From the NCBI RefSeq assembly GCF_023065955.2, contig NC_079873.1:13592566-13656565 (forward strand): a stretch of DNA of 64,000 nt, in the 5' to 3' direction. This DNA comes from Ursus arctos. Lineage: Eukaryota; Chordata; Mammalia; Carnivora; Ursidae. Position 1 is the stretch's first letter. Every line of letters starts with the position of its first letter. A model generated the notes under the pieces. The model did not search any database and had not been told where the DNA came from. It saw nothing but the letters and a program-made list of their open reading frames with translations. Below are positions 22,999-35,130 of this stretch, piece after piece. The position numbers and the translations under genes were made by a program.

Positions 22999-23948
22999 CC
23001 TTCCTACCGTAAACATGACATCAAGCACCCTCTTCCCCAGCCCTGTCTAGGTTATTCTAAGTTCCTAAATTTCGCCAGGAAAAGTTTGAATAGGTGGCCA
23101 GAGCTACAGCTTTCAAATGTGCCCTGTTGGATTAAAACTTAAATCCATGAACATGGGCCACAAAATCCCAAATTTAGTCTCTCTCTTCAGAGTTGAATTT
23201 CTTCCCACTGCTACTTACTTTGAACACATTTCCAGGTAGCTGAGTAAAACAGGAGCTGCTTAAATATCATTTTTTAAAACAAGGCAAGCAGAAGGTAAGA
23301 GAAAGGGCAGGAGGGGAGTAAAAGAAAGGTCGATATTGTAGCATCATACCAATCTTTGTTTCTAAATCTCAGCAGCCTTGAAAGAGAACATTAAGATATC
23401 TTTTACTCTCTGGCCTGGCTTCGCAGAGAGAGGGAAACATAAATGAAAGCCCTCTTTGTATGGCTGTACTGTGACTGCAGAGACAATGAAAAGATATATA
23501 TATATATGTTTGTGTGTGTGTTGAATCCCTTGTCACTACAAAGCAATCTCACAATTAGCTACTGTTCACCTTCTTGGCTCCAGTCTTTATAAAAATAATA
23601 ATGATAGTAATTTTTTTAAACCTGCTGTCCAAACTCAGGGCAATTTCTTGGATCCTGAAGGATTCAACAAAGAGTACCCAGAGCCTTGGGCCCTAGCTGA
23701 CCTAATAGGCTTGAAACTTGAGCAGTTTTTACTGGATCAGGTATGGAGCACCCTTGACTGCAATCCTGCCTGCTGGGCTGTGGGCAAGGTTGATGGGTTG
23801 GGACGTACTGGCCCAGCCGTGGATCCATTTGACTGGTCAGTGTCCATGCTGTACAGTTGTTAAATATTTTGAATATCACCCCTGAATATTGTGGCTGTGA
23901 CAAGCCTGCGGGAAATGAAATTATTTCAGTGAGAAAGCACTTAGCCAT
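22999..23948. other. Unique stretch with a TA/TG microsatellite
   Basis: No exon was recognised. A (TA)7 then (TG)7 run occupies 23494-23521. The open frames at 23648-23948 on the two strands mirror each other. Confidence 0.45.
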
Positions 23949-24630
23949 CCCTGTATTGATTTATTTATCACCAAATTGAGTCAGACAGTGAGGGAGACAG
24001 ATACACAAACAAATACCTTATGGCAAAAGCTGAGCCAATGCTAAGATGGGAGTGTTTTTTAAAAAGCTGGGGGAGACCCGAGGAGGAAGTCATTCTTTGA
24101 CATGGGGGGTATCAGGGACATTGGAAGAAGAAAATGATATTTGATCTGGGTCTTGAAAGATGAGTAGAAGTTCATCAAGGCACAGGGCATTCTAGGCAGA
24201 GGGTACAGTAAGGCCACAAGGTGTGACACGCCACCGAGAGGAATGACAAGTGCCACGTGTTTGGAGCATGGCGTTTGGGTGGTGGTGGTCGAAATGAGTC
24301 TGAGAGGAGATGAAGTGGGGGATCTCTGTTAGTGTCACATTCCCCAGTGCTTTGAATGCCGTGCGAGCAGTAGACTTAGTTCTGTAAGCACCAAGGAGCC
24401 GATAAAGTTTATTTTAGCATGTAACTGATACTGTTCAATTTGGAGGAAGACGACATCGATAGCCACGTGACAGAGTGAGCAGAGGGGAGAAATGGACCAG
24501 TGTCAGGGAGAGCAGTGTAGAGGCAGGAGTTAACATGAGACCTAGGGGGACTATTGGCCTGTGGTGGTAGCTGGGGCCCTGGGAAGAGAGGAGTGGATGG
24601 AGGTGAGAGCCCTTATGAAGTAGGTCCACA
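23949..24630 (-). repeat. L2 LINE, long degraded antisense copy
   Basis: The order is the antisense of the L2 3' region: 'tgatttatttatcacc...gagggagacagatacac', 'atttgatctgggtcttgaaagatgag', 'gggcattctaggcagagggtacag' and 'ggccacaaggtg'. More distal parts ('gtgggggatctctgtt', 'aagtttattttagcatg') are weaker. No open frame is preserved. Confidence 0.55.
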
Positions 24631-26283
24631 GTAGTTAGTGACCAGAGGTGGAAGACAGGGAGGAGATGAGAGTGGTTCTGAGGATTCTAGCTCAGCGGAC
24701 CTTCTTAACGAAGAGGCAGTCCTTGGGTGGAAATGGGATGTTCCACTCTGGACAGGAGACTTCTGCTCGTCCCAGAAGTTAGTTGGAAATCCATCAGCAT
24801 ATTATGCCAGCCCTACAGTCGGGCATATGAAGGCTTCTGTCTTTCAGTTCTTTCTGAGTTGTTAACGATCTGTTACATTCCGTTGACTTGCCATATTTCT
24901 TACACAATCAGATAATCCAGGGCCCATGGCGGTGACTACAGAATTTCTACCTAAGAAACTGCCTGGCTGTGTTGCCTAGGAAGCACATTGCTTTTCAATG
25001 AATTGCACAAGCCAGGTCTATAAAAGTGGGGCAAGGAGAAAGAACAAACATAAAATAAAACAAATTGTTACGGGAATATCACTAAAGCACAGTTCTTTAC
25101 TTGCAACACGAGTGATGTCATCGGCTGCCCAGGACTCATCAGCACAAAATGGAACAAAACGAGCATGATTAATGAAAATGTATAGCTAGACACTTTGTTC
25201 TCTTTTAAAAGGATACTTAAATGAGCAGATAGAGGCAGCATTCTTGTTTGTTCATTTCAGGTGGGTTTTGGTGGGAGTCCGATGGACATCTTGGAGGGGT
25301 AAACAGCCCTCCAAGCCGTCCTTTGGTGCCACCATGACAGTGATAAAGGCTTCATTCCAATATCAGGCTGAATGATTTCTCCTCTAATGTCCAGATTTAC
25401 CATTTTGTGGCTGGACTACTTCTTGAAGATTCTGTTTCAGCGACAGGGATTTAGCTACAGTAGCTCTGCTTGTTTCTACTGGGTTGGATTTTACATCTTT
25501 TGAACTCTTCCTTTCATGAATCATTCACAGGATATAGCCAAAGTAATGTAACTTTGTCCCCCTTTATTAAGGCTTTTATTCTCCCTTGCCTGGGCAGAGA
25601 TAACGCTCGCCTCTGGAAAGGCTGTGAGAAGTCATTGTATGCAGTGAATTTAGATACCTTTGTGGGTCTGTGATCTGCAAACTCCACTCCGTGTAATCAC
25701 ATAGATCTGTAACCACTACTCATGTATGAACTCCGGTGAAGTCTGCTAAAGATTACAGCAGATATGCCCGTTTAGAAACTTTTACTGGCTACTGTTTTGT
25801 TTCAGGATGGCTGGCGGAACCACAAATTGAGCTTAAGATGTATCTTGAAACCCTTTAGCCGTGCCCCACATTTGATCAGAATCAGTCAACTCCTTTGAAA
25901 GTTATCGTGAAACAAATAGGAGAGATAAAAGCAAAACGCTGAGTGGCTGAGGTGAAACAGACCCCTTGTTTTGGTTGGTTATTTGATCTCAAACCATATC
26001 CTGTCATTAGGCACATTGTCAGATTTAAGAACTAATTCCAGACTTCCATTTATATGGGGGAAGCCAGTGAACACAATAGAGGGGAGAGGGGAATCCGCAG
26101 AATTCGCTGCATTCCTCCCCCTCCCCCCCATTTCCCTTTTCCTTCTTCTAGAGGCACCTCTCCCGCACTTAAGGCCCAAGGCAGCGAGGCACCAGGAACC
26201 TTGCTCAGTGGGCAGACTGGGTTCCCTCAGAGCCCTTGGCTTTTGGTCCTTCCATTGCTAAAACCTAACATTTGATTCCCCGG
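24631..26283. other. Unique non-coding stretch
   Basis: About 1.6 kb with no recognised repeat. A pyrimidine-rich spot with C-runs sits at about 26110-26150. No plausible splice-flanked exon was identified. Confidence 0.45.
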
Positions 26284-26340
26284 TTAAAAAAAAAAAACAA
26301 AAAACGTTGAGGGGAAGAACTATCAAAGAGAAAGAAAACA

Positions 26341-26452
26341 GGGCGCCTGGCTGGCTCAGTTGGTAGAGTTGTGCAACTCTTGATCTCGGGGTCGTGAGTT
26401 CAAGGCTCGCGTTGGGTGTAGAGATTACTTTAAAAAAGAAAAAAAGAAAATC
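26341..26452 (+). mobile_element. Can-SINE, short A-tailed form
   Basis: It starts 'gggcgcctggctggctcag', continues 'ttggtagagttgtgcaactc' and 'ggggtcgtgagttcaaggctc' (B-box-like tRNA promoter wording), then 'agagattacttt' and an A-rich tail, with no TC tract. The flanking A-rich DNA ('aaagagaaagaaaac' before, 'agaaaaaaagaaaatc' after) hides any exact target duplication. Confidence 0.93.
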
Positions 26453-27454
26453 TTAAACATTTTTAAACGTTTCTTTTTTCGCGTACTAGAAGCTTGACTG
26501 TCTTTTTCATAATAAGGTTGGCTAGCAATGTTAGTTCCACTTATATTCCCATTCATGGGGCTTTTAGGGAAGACTGTGAGGCAAAATTCTCAAACTTTCA
26601 GTATTTTCAGCAAACAAACAAGAGCCAAATTATCCGCACCCAGACAGAAGGAGGTGAGTCTCTATCAGGTGGTTAAGTTCAAACCTATTGTTTTACCAGC
26701 AGAGAGTGCTTCTCTTTGTTTCTATCTGAATGTGTCAAGAGTGTGTCTCCTTGGACATGAAATCCAGACTGTACAGCCATCCAGCCAGGCCCTTGCCGGA
26801 TTTGTGTGTTCTCAAGGAGCACAGACACAGCCCAGTTAACCATCAGGGAAACAAATGATGTAAATCTCGGTTGCTTTTTGGATCCTCTGCATTTGACATA
26901 AACTAGAATTTAACTTTCAAGAAAGCATAAATGCATGTTTGGTCAAGGAGATTCAACAACCGTTTCTTCTAGGATTGCCCCCCTCACCCCACCACCAGCA
27001 TTTTATTAGGAAAAGTTCCAAATAGACAACACAGCTTTTCCAAAGTACCCAGCATCACGTAAGTGGAACAAATACCAGGCATTCGAATCAGATGGATTCA
27101 GACACCACATTTAGTTTGTGTATTTCCCCCATGAACTTACAAGTGCTTTTTAGTGAAAATGTGGTTGTTCATGTTGTTGAAGCAGACATCACTTCCTGGC
27201 ACTTTGAGCACCACATGCTTGAGACATGTCCTCTCCGGCCCCCTCCCCCAGTTTTTTCCAATCATCCTTCCATGCTCCCACTTGCCAGACCCCGAATTTC
27301 AGAGCCACCTTTGGTGCTCCTGTCCTTCTCTTTCCCATCCAGCAGAGTCCTGACGGGGGTTCCTTGGAGACAGCTCTCCCAGCCTTCTCTGCTCCTTCTG
27401 GTGCCACTGTCCTAGTGACCCCAAGTGTGTTTTTGGTTTGTTTTTTTCCTGTGC
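26453..27454. other. Unique non-coding stretch
   Basis: No repeat or exon was recognised. C-rich and pyrimidine-rich pieces occur at about 26975-26995 and 27235-27290. Confidence 0.4.
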
Positions 27455-27572
27455 CAGACCCCATGTAAAGCACTTTCTGCACATTATCACAGTTAATCCT
27501 CACAGCAATCCAACGAGGAAGGTCATTCCTATCCCCGTTTTGCAGGTGGGAAAATACATCTATAGTACTTTA
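27455..27572 (-). repeat. MIR SINE fragment
   Basis: Antisense MIR: 'taaagcactttctgcacattatc', 'agttaatcctcacagcaatcc', 'tatccccgttttgcaggtggg'. Confidence 0.75.
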
Positions 27573-29689
27573 TGTCCAGATTGCTGTGCTGTTCCCCACT
27601 GCACCCTGCAAATGCCTTGGATCTTCCCCAATTCTGGGCCATTGTTTCCCATGCTTTATGGGTCTTCCTCTTCTCTCTGCCCATCCAAATTCTGCTCATT
27701 TCTCCAGGCCAGCCCTGGTGTCCACAGCTGGAAGTGATCTCTCCTTAAATTATAGCTCTGACCGCCTCTGCCGCTCCCTCGGTTAGCCTCAAGCCAGCCT
27801 TGCAAGTCATTTTCTTCCCCACGTGTCTGTCTGATCTGGCAAACGGGAGAGCATCCCCCCGGCTGCCCGTGCATGACAGCTCTGCCGTGTAGATGGGTCC
27901 ACGGGTTCTGGTTCAGAAGTAACCGCCGTGGGCATCACGCTTCAGCGCATCCCGTGGTCAGGACACTGTGATGTCACTGAAGAAACAGTACCGGCGCTAG
28001 GGGGGAGGTGAGGGCGGCCTTTCCCCGTCTGCCTGTCCTGCAGCGTGCCAGTGCTCCCAAGTTCCAGGTTCAAGATCTGAAGGACCACTGTTACCAACCC
28101 CCTGCCCCCAGCTTCCGTTTATTTGGGGGCCTGGCTTCATTGCCTCTAGACCTTCTACTTGTTCTGATTGTCACGGTCTTTTGACCAAGAGGTCTCTCCT
28201 TCTGATTTGGCCTGTGACGAGAGCAGCATTTTCAGCCCTCTTCTCAAGCCCGAGAAGCTGAGTGTGTGCAGGCCCGTCTAACGGCGGCGATGGGGTGGGA
28301 GCCCGGCTTGGTGTCGGACTTCAGCCTGCTTCCACGTTTCGAGCACACTTCCGCTTCTGTTTTCATAATTTCCCATGAGAGAACGACCCTTCCCCTCCCC
28401 AGTACATTCGCTTCGTTTGGTTCCTCTCAAGACGGACTTTCAAAGACATATTTTAAATTGACTGTGGCAGCGGGATAAATAGTAAAGAGCACACACAGCG
28501 AAACCCTAGGGATTTGCACTTTGGCTAACGGTCAACTAGATCATTCTGACCAATGGGTCCATTGAAGACAACTGAAAATAAGAAAACCTAAGGAAGTGTC
28601 AGATCCAGCAGCTCCTATGAAATGGAATTAATTAGCAGGCTTGTGGTTAATCTGCTGGTAAACCTATTTCATTCAATACGCACTTTCTTCTAGGGGTGGG
28701 AACAGGAACATAGTGTTCGGTTTGTTCTTGCGAGATTCAGAGACGCCTGGTATCACTTAGTATCGATTGGGGTGAGGGGGTGGTATGAAAATGCTGAGCG
28801 TTCTCCAGAAGAAGGTCTGCATTGTTGAGAAGTGATACGGGGAGAGAGAGAGGATGAGTGATAGCTAGAAGCAGTGGCCCTCGCTTCTCAGAGGCTCGGA
28901 GCTGTTGACAGAACAAATAATCACATCGCAGAGACTTTGAAGCTACCCACATGGTCAGCAGAAAAGGGGCCACAAGGCTCAGCCGTACATGCTGGAATTA
29001 GTTCAGAGAGCAAAAGCAAGGACTTGCCTTTGCTTGAAGCCAAAACCAATCTGAAACCACAGAACCTCGGCCGGAGGGCGAGGCAAAAAGCTTGCTTTTG
29101 AAACCTGAGCTCCTGTCGCTGTGGGGGTGGGCGGTTGGGGGGATCGGTGTCTGTTCCACTTGTACAAGCAAACCCTCTGATAATTTTGACCCTGCAAAAA
29201 TTACATAATCCTTTCATCACAGCAGGTTACATTTTCCAAGGGTACAGCTCCAACTTTCAGCCAATTATAGGTGTATTGGTAGGACTCTAGTACCCATGCT
29301 TAGTATGTGTTTGTTTCATTTCCGAAGTTTCATGTATTAAGTGTCAGCAATCTACGCTCATGCTACCTCATGTTGGGAAATTAACTCAGGAAATCCCAAA
29401 ATGAAAAATTTCCCCCCTTGGCAATTTCCCATCTCCATCGTGTGATAACGGTTTTTTTGTGACAGCCAAGTACAGCACTAGGCACAGAGCCGGTCTGGGG
29501 GTCTGGAGCTGTGTAATCAGTGTCTTGTGTTAATCCAGGCTTGCCTCCAAAGAGTTGCAGTGCTGGTTTTTACACACCACCACGTGTCCGAGCTGTTCTC
29601 CCTCCCGTGTTCCCTAATCTTGCCTGATGACAACACCATTGGCTCCATGTTCTCTTCCCTTACTGCCCTGACAGCCTAATATTCCTCCT
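27573..29689. other. Unique non-coding stretch
   Basis: About 2.1 kb with no recognised mobile element. A piece at about 28600-28690 ('gaaatggaattaattagcagg', 'gtggttaatctgctggtaaacc') is AT-rich and homeodomain-motif rich, a texture seen in conserved non-coding elements. The open frames at 28874-29220 are mirror shadows. Confidence 0.4.
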
Positions 29690-30345
29690 CTGGGCCTGAT
29701 GCACATGCCCCCTCTTTGCCATTTCCCCACCCCCACCCCCAGGGCAGGCTCTTGCCGTTTCTTGCCTGGAATATTGCCATAGTCTCCATTAGCTTGTCAT
29801 ACCTGTCTTCTAAAACTACGCTGGATTCAGTGGATTCATTTGGCATTCCCAGTTCTTCATCATCTGGTCTGTTTGGAGAGGACCAGCCTCATCTTTCCAG
29901 CCTCATCTGTCCAGACTTCTCCCCTTTTACCGCCTCTCCATTCCCAGAGCACACCACACACCCTTACCCACATCCTTCCCTTGGCCCAGGCTGCTTCCAC
30001 CATCTATAGCCCCTCCTTCCAGTTTCCCACTGGTAAATCTTCCTCGTCTGTCCTGTTCATCTTGCACGCTTACCGCAGGGAAAGCCCACTCTGATCTCTG
30101 GACATAGATAGAACTCATCAGTCTGCACCCTGTGCTTCTTGAGCCCTTGGTTGGGAGCTCAATTTCAGTGTGTATTTCAGCCTGAAACAATTAACCAACT
30201 AGAAAACAATCTAGTTAGTTAATTACATGCTTGGCAACAACTAGAGGACAAGGCCCTTGAGCCCAGGAATGGTCTCCGGGCCCTGCTATAGTGCCTAGCA
30301 AGTGGCCTGGCCCTAAGACAGCTCAAGAAATGAACTGAGTGAGTA
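29690..30345 (+). repeat. L2 LINE, degraded 3' part
   Basis: The pyrimidine-rich sequence resembles the L2 3' region: 'ccatttccccacccccacc', 'ttgcctggaatattgcc', 'cactggtaaatcttcctc', and at the 3' end 'aggacaaggcccttgagcccagg', 'agtgcctagcaagtggc', 'aagaaatgaactgagtgag'. The final 100 bases are the clearest part. Confidence 0.5.
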
Positions 30346-30631
30346 AAGGACACCCCTGTGTTGGAGGAAGGGGAAGTCAGCATCCACTGCCGTAAGGACA
30401 GTTGGCGGATTCATTTGCCCAAAGTCCTTCAAGGACAAGTCGAGTCAGAGATACTGTGGCTTCTGTCACAGCCCTCAGTGTCTGGGTGAGGCCACCTCTT
30501 CAGAGATCTTGGTACTAGATATTGAGTTGTCGTTTGTTATTTTCTACGTGGGGGTCTGTATGTATGTGCATCTGTGGCAGGAACGTGGGGGGCAGGTAGA
30601 TGATACCTGTGTGCGTGAGACTTTTCACTCT
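30346..30631. other. Short unique stretch
   Basis: Nothing recognised; a TG-containing run 'gtctgtatgtatgtgcatctg' lies at about 30553-30573. Confidence 0.4.
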
Positions 30632-31140
30632 GGAGTAGCTCTATCCCCATAGAAAAACAATTTGAGCCACATGTATATGTTAAATTTTCTAGTACTCATA
30701 TTTAAAAAGCAACAAGAAGCGATATTAATTTTAAGAATATATTTTAGTTAGCCCACTAGATCTGAGCTATTACTGTGTCAGAATGCAACCAATAAAAAAT
30801 TATTAATCATTTTCATATTCCTGTTTTTGGTGCTAAGCCTTCAAAATGTGGTGTTTATTATATATTTACAGCACATCTTAATTCAAATGCTAAATTTTCA
30901 TCAGAAATACTTGATCTATTTAGATTTTATATAATTTGTAGTTGAAAAAGTAGATTCACATATCTACGTTCTCCCAAAAGTGTTTAAAATTTTTCTGATA
31001 ACTGAATTTAACAACAGTTTTTCAAATAAATTCAAACGAATTAAAATTAGGTAAAATTTTAAAGTTCTGTTCCTCGCTCACACTAGTCTCTCTTCAAATG
31101 CTCAGTAGCCGCGTGCGGCTAGAGGCTACCGTTTCAGAAT
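30632..31140 (+). repeat. hAT-Charlie MITE, longest of three related copies
   Basis: It starts 'agctctatccccatagaaaaac' then 'gagccacatgtatatg', has a long AT-rich interior with 'ttacagcacatcttaattcaaatg', and ends 'atgctcagtagccgcgtgcggc...ggctaccg'. The termini are inverted complements of each other, as expected for a hAT element. No transposase frame remains. Confidence 0.7.
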
Positions 31141-33240
31141 TCATAGCCCAAGGAAAACAAAGATTTTTCAATATCATGTAGTTCATTCCTCTGCTCCTAC
31201 TTAATTTTTAAAAAGGAGAAAAGTGTGATTGGGACAGTTGTTAGACAAGTCCAGTTAGCCAGCCTTGCTAGCAAGTTCTTTGTGACATTGGGGCCTCCCT
31301 CCTGGACATCTGGGGCTGCCACGAAAGGTAATAGGCTTCTGTTGCGGAAGCATGTGAAAATCCAGGGATGAAATGGCCCATGTAATTGCCAGGCTTTTTG
31401 GGTTGTAGACTGGGGTCCGTCTACACAGCAGCTGTCCCCCACACAGCCACACTGATCTGTGTTTTTTTCTGTAGTCGAGGTCTACACTGGCATCCAACGG
31501 CACCTGTATGAATCACATGTTTTGTTGTCTGCAGCACTGGGGTGACATGCTTTTAGATGCTCACGGCTTTTATCAGATTCGAACATATTTGAAGTTTCAG
31601 TGCTTAACAGCTTTTGAGTGATCAAATATGTGGAAAACGTCTTTCTCAGCCAAAGAGCATATTTTCCAAATCCAAAATAGTTGTAATATATTTTTCCCCT
31701 TCCTGCAAGTTTCCCATTGGATGGCACCCCAGAGACCAATTTAGAGCTTGAGAAGTTTAGAGCAAAAATGTTCTGGAACAAATGAAAATGAGGTGTGTCA
31801 CTTAACCTAGTATCTAGCCACCCGTGTCTCCTGCAAAGCCGTGGAAGCGTTCAGCGTTACTTGGTTCTAATAGGAAGCTGAGCTTAGGGATTGATGGGCC
31901 CAGCATTCTGTGAGGGCGAGGCAGAGCCTGGCCCTGACGTGAGGCCGGCTGGCTCTGACATGATATTTGAGGCCGAAGGGGAAACCGAAATGACTCTAGA
32001 CCCCAAGGGTTTTGAAACAGGTGCAGCCCCCCTCCGCTCCCCCGGAGAAGCATGCTGTCCGAGGTTGGATGCGTGGTTCCGCGGCAGCTCACAGAGCTCT
32101 GGGATGGAAACGGCACATTTCTCCCCAAATGAGCTTATTCTCTGCGGCTGTTGGGTGCGAGGCGTCCTTCAGCTATGGCGGGAATTACGGCTTCCATCTG
32201 TTCGCTAATGTGAAAAATGTGTGCCGACCTCTGTGCTACCAAGCCGCGTGAACCGTAGACGTCGGGATCCGCTGACACATTTGAGTCATGGCCCTCCGAA
32301 TGGCTTTTGTCAATTATTTCATTACATATCCAAATAAGCGTCCTGAGGGTGGTCTGCATTTGTGATCTGGGACAGTGTGGTGCTGACACATTTCTTGCCC
32401 TTGGAACTCTCTGTGTTTTCGGCTTTGTTTAGGAGTCGATGATATATAAGTACTCAGTATATTTAATCATTATTACTTTTGAAGTTAGCACAGCACCGCC
32501 AAATCCACATCATTAATTCTTGGCTTCTTCCCAACGTGTCCAGTCTTTTACCTTGCTCCTTGATTTTGTTCTGACAAATCAAATAATGCTTTGTGCTTAA
32601 GAGAGCAACTTTTATCAGAAAATTGCAAGGCGCTCTGCAAACTTTTATTTCTCTAAGCACAAATAAATATCTTCAGAGACCCATACATATTTAAGCGTGT
32701 TTATTCATGTTGGGTTCCCCCCACCCCCGCAATGGGCAAGGAAAAGTATGGCTTTTTGTGTTCGCTTTGGAATATAGACATGTGATGTGCAGACTTAAAT
32801 TTGGCTTGACATATTTAATAAATATCCCTAGAGTAAGTGATTAGACAGAGAATCAGGTATGCTCTTGAGAATATGGCTGAGTATTAGTTCCTTCTACTAA
32901 TTTTACATACTTGAGCCCTTGCAAAGCTACATCCTGTGCATTAGGTGGAGAAATTAGTTTCATTAATTAATAACTGTTTCCTATCGTCCCTGGAAAAGAG
33001 AGTGCTTTGACTAGATTTTAAGCAGAATTAACTCACCAACTGAGAAATAGAGTCAGTTACTTAAGACTTAGCTCACAGTTTGTTTGTGGTTGGCTGGCTG
33101 GTTGTTTGGTTTACACAATACCACCAATCCGTTTCCACTGCCTTGACCACATACATTCTGTACTTTAGCTCACTGTTAAGTGTGCTCGTGGCAGAGACAG
33201 TGCTAGGTGTTTGCCCAACCTCACTTTCTTTTCTTCCCAT
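31141..33240. other. Unique stretch containing AT-rich candidate conserved sequence
   Basis: No exon was recognised. The 31890-32250 part has several CpGs and open frames on both strands without known domains. From about 32270 the texture turns AT-rich and motif-dense (separate entry). Confidence 0.45.
32270..32700. promoter_or_regulatory. Candidate conserved non-coding element
   Basis: Non-repetitive, AT-rich sequence with many clean short factor-like words: 'catttgagtcatgg', 'tgtcaattatttcattac', 'tttaatcattattac', 'tgacaaatcaaataatg' and 'aatatcttcagag'. The 400-base continuity without repeat insertion is typical of deeply conserved enhancers. The assignment is inferred from texture only. 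Confidence 0.35.
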
Positions 33241-33242
33241 AC

Positions 33243-33622
33243 ACACAGATAGACTACATTTCCCAGCATTCCTTGTAGTTAGATGGAACCCTGTGACTGA
33301 ATTACCACCAGTAGTATGTGAGCAGAAGTAATGGAATGCTCTTTCAGCCCTGGCCTTAAAATCTTCCCTTCTAGTCCTCCGCACTCTTTCTCTTCCTTTG
33401 CCTGTTCGGTCGGTACAGACTGTCCGGTGGAGGACCCTAGACTCCCGGGCGATGGCGAGAGCACGAGACAGAAGGAGTCTGGTTCCCTGAACGACTGCAT
33501 GGAGCAGAGCATTTCAGCTGAACCGTCTTGGGTGTGACATAAGCGAGAAATTGAACTTGGTGGTACAAAGCCAGTGAGATCTGGGGGTTGTTTGTTACAT
33601 GAGTTAGCCTACCCTAACTAAT
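33243..33622 (-). repeat. Old ERVL-MaLR LTR relic (MLT1-like)
   Basis: On the plus strand it reads 'gactacatttcccagcattcc', 'gtgtgactg', 'cttccctt', a central 'gatggcgagagcacgagac', then 'gcgagaaattgaactt', 'gccagtgagatctgggggttg' and 'tagcctaccctaactaat'. This is the antisense of an LTR whose plus-strand copies I also see at 45065-45400 and 63425-63695. It is a solo LTR fragment with no viral genes. Family name is by recollection. Confidence 0.55.
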
Positions 33623-33974
33623 ATTCTTATAGATGTAGTGGAGAATCAATCTTCTCCTTATACACATTTTACAAATCTCAAGGAGGAATGGAACGTGCAG
33701 AGCACATTGCTGGTGTTGAATAGTAGGTTGTGAAAAAGCATAACCAATGAGCCATGTGGCTCTTTGATCACCGTGTCTAATTAAGCCACATGGTTACTAT
33801 GATTTTCTGGTTCGAGTCAGTCTTTTATCTGGGGCTGATGCAACTCTGGACAGTTTCATGTAGTAAAAAGTGATCATTTCAAGTAAGCAGCTTCCCCAGG
33901 GGACCGAGGGGAGGGTGCAGAAATCCTTATGAATTACCAAGGGCTTCAGGCTTTAGTTTTATGATTTTTTTTCT
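33623..33974. promoter_or_regulatory. Unique AT-rich stretch with a perfect 10-bp inverted repeat
   Basis: The words 'ccatgtggct' (33752-33761) and 'agccacatgg' (33784-33793) are exact inverted complements around a 22-base spacer containing 'ctttgatcac' and 'gtctaattaa'. The surrounding 33700-33880 has the dense-motif texture of a conserved enhancer. Function is inferred only. Confidence 0.3.
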
Positions 33975-34235
33975 GTGAAGACTTTCCTAACCCCCAGCCA
34001 TGTCTGGGTTACTCACCTCTCCTGCCTCCTACTCTGTAGTCTTGTCACCACCCAGGCGCCTTCATCATTTACTGGCTGGTAACATCTAGCTCTTGATCTT
34101 GACTCTCTTCCCCTCTGGACCACACGTCTTAGAAGGCAGGAGCCATTTTAACTTGGCTCCCTGTCGCATCCACCCGGTGCCTGGCCTACAAGGATCACTG
34201 ACTGAGTGAGAAAGGGAATGAATGACAGGGTGATT
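33975..34235 (+). repeat. L2 LINE 3' end, good copy
   Basis: L2 order on plus: 'tgaagactttcctaaccccc', 'tcctgcctcctactctgtag', 'catcatttactggctgg', 'ggaccacacgtcttagaaggcaggagcc', 'ccggtgcctggcctacaagg' and 'gaatgaatgac'. Confidence 0.75.
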
Positions 34236-34559
34236 TTGGTCATCAGGCACGAGCCATAGCCTTAGGGTCCTTCATGAGCTGGTCCTCAGGCCACTTAGGG
34301 CCACTCTTCCACTGGGAAACTTAAGGAGGTAAACTGACTTTAGCTCTGTCAACTGTCAAAGCATAAATCAGTATTAGAAGCAAGAGCAGGATCCATTTCC
34401 AGGTTTCATTGTATTAGTTGCTGTGAGTTTTTAAGAGCTGCAACTTAATTGACGGCCCAAGCCCCTTAGTGAAAACAGTTGAAAACAAAAATACAAGGAG
34501 CAGTTAGAGCCAAATCACCTTGTTTATGGCCCAGGACAGATCTCGATGGTTTACTCTTT

Positions 34560-35130
34560 CCTGCATTCCTTTGCCGAACATTTATCGAGCTTCTTCTAGG
34601 GAGGAGCCTGGTTCTAGGTGCTGGGACACAATGGTGCACAAAATAGGAAATGGCCCAGCCCCCAAGGAGGTCCCAGTCAAGTGGGGGACAGACAACGATA
34701 CACAAGGAAGTGTCAGATGGAGATAACATTCTGGAAAAAAATTCAAATAGCTCAATGTGATAAAAAATGCCCAGGCCGAAAAGATTTTGTCAGTGGTCAT
34801 GAAGGCCTCTGGGGAAGGTTTTCCCATAATGTGTGAGCTGAAGCCTGAATAACAAAGAATGAGCTAGCCATACAGGAATCTGGAAAGAGAATATACCGGG
34901 CAGAGGGACCTATTTTATCAGGCCCCGAAGTGAGAGAGTAACGTGTCAAGGAAGCAGAGAATGTCTGCAGGAGTGGGAGCATAGAGCGGGTTGGGTTGGA
35001 GGGCGGGGAGCAGTGCCAGGTGCACAAGGCTGAGGGTCCTTTATGGAAAGCCTTGTTTGCTCTCTTTCCAGAGTCTGGAGTTTAGCCTGCCAGCAGTGGG
35101 GAGCCATGAAACAGGTTGAAAGCACAGGAG
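34560..35130 (-). repeat. L2 LINE, long antisense copy
   Basis: On the plus strand: 'cattcctttgccgaacatttatcgagc', 'ttctaggtgctgggacacaatgg', 'ccccaaggaggtcccagtcaag', 'ggcctctggggaaggttttcc', 'gtgtgagctgaagcctgaataac' and 'agccatacaggaatctgg'. This is the standard antisense L2 3' half. There is no open reading frame. Confidence 0.7.

Noticed and set aside
26341..26415. Possible tRNA gene (A/B-box-like wording)
   Set aside because: It is the tRNA-derived head of a Can-SINE, followed directly by SINE body and A-rich tail; no intact cloverleaf is expected.
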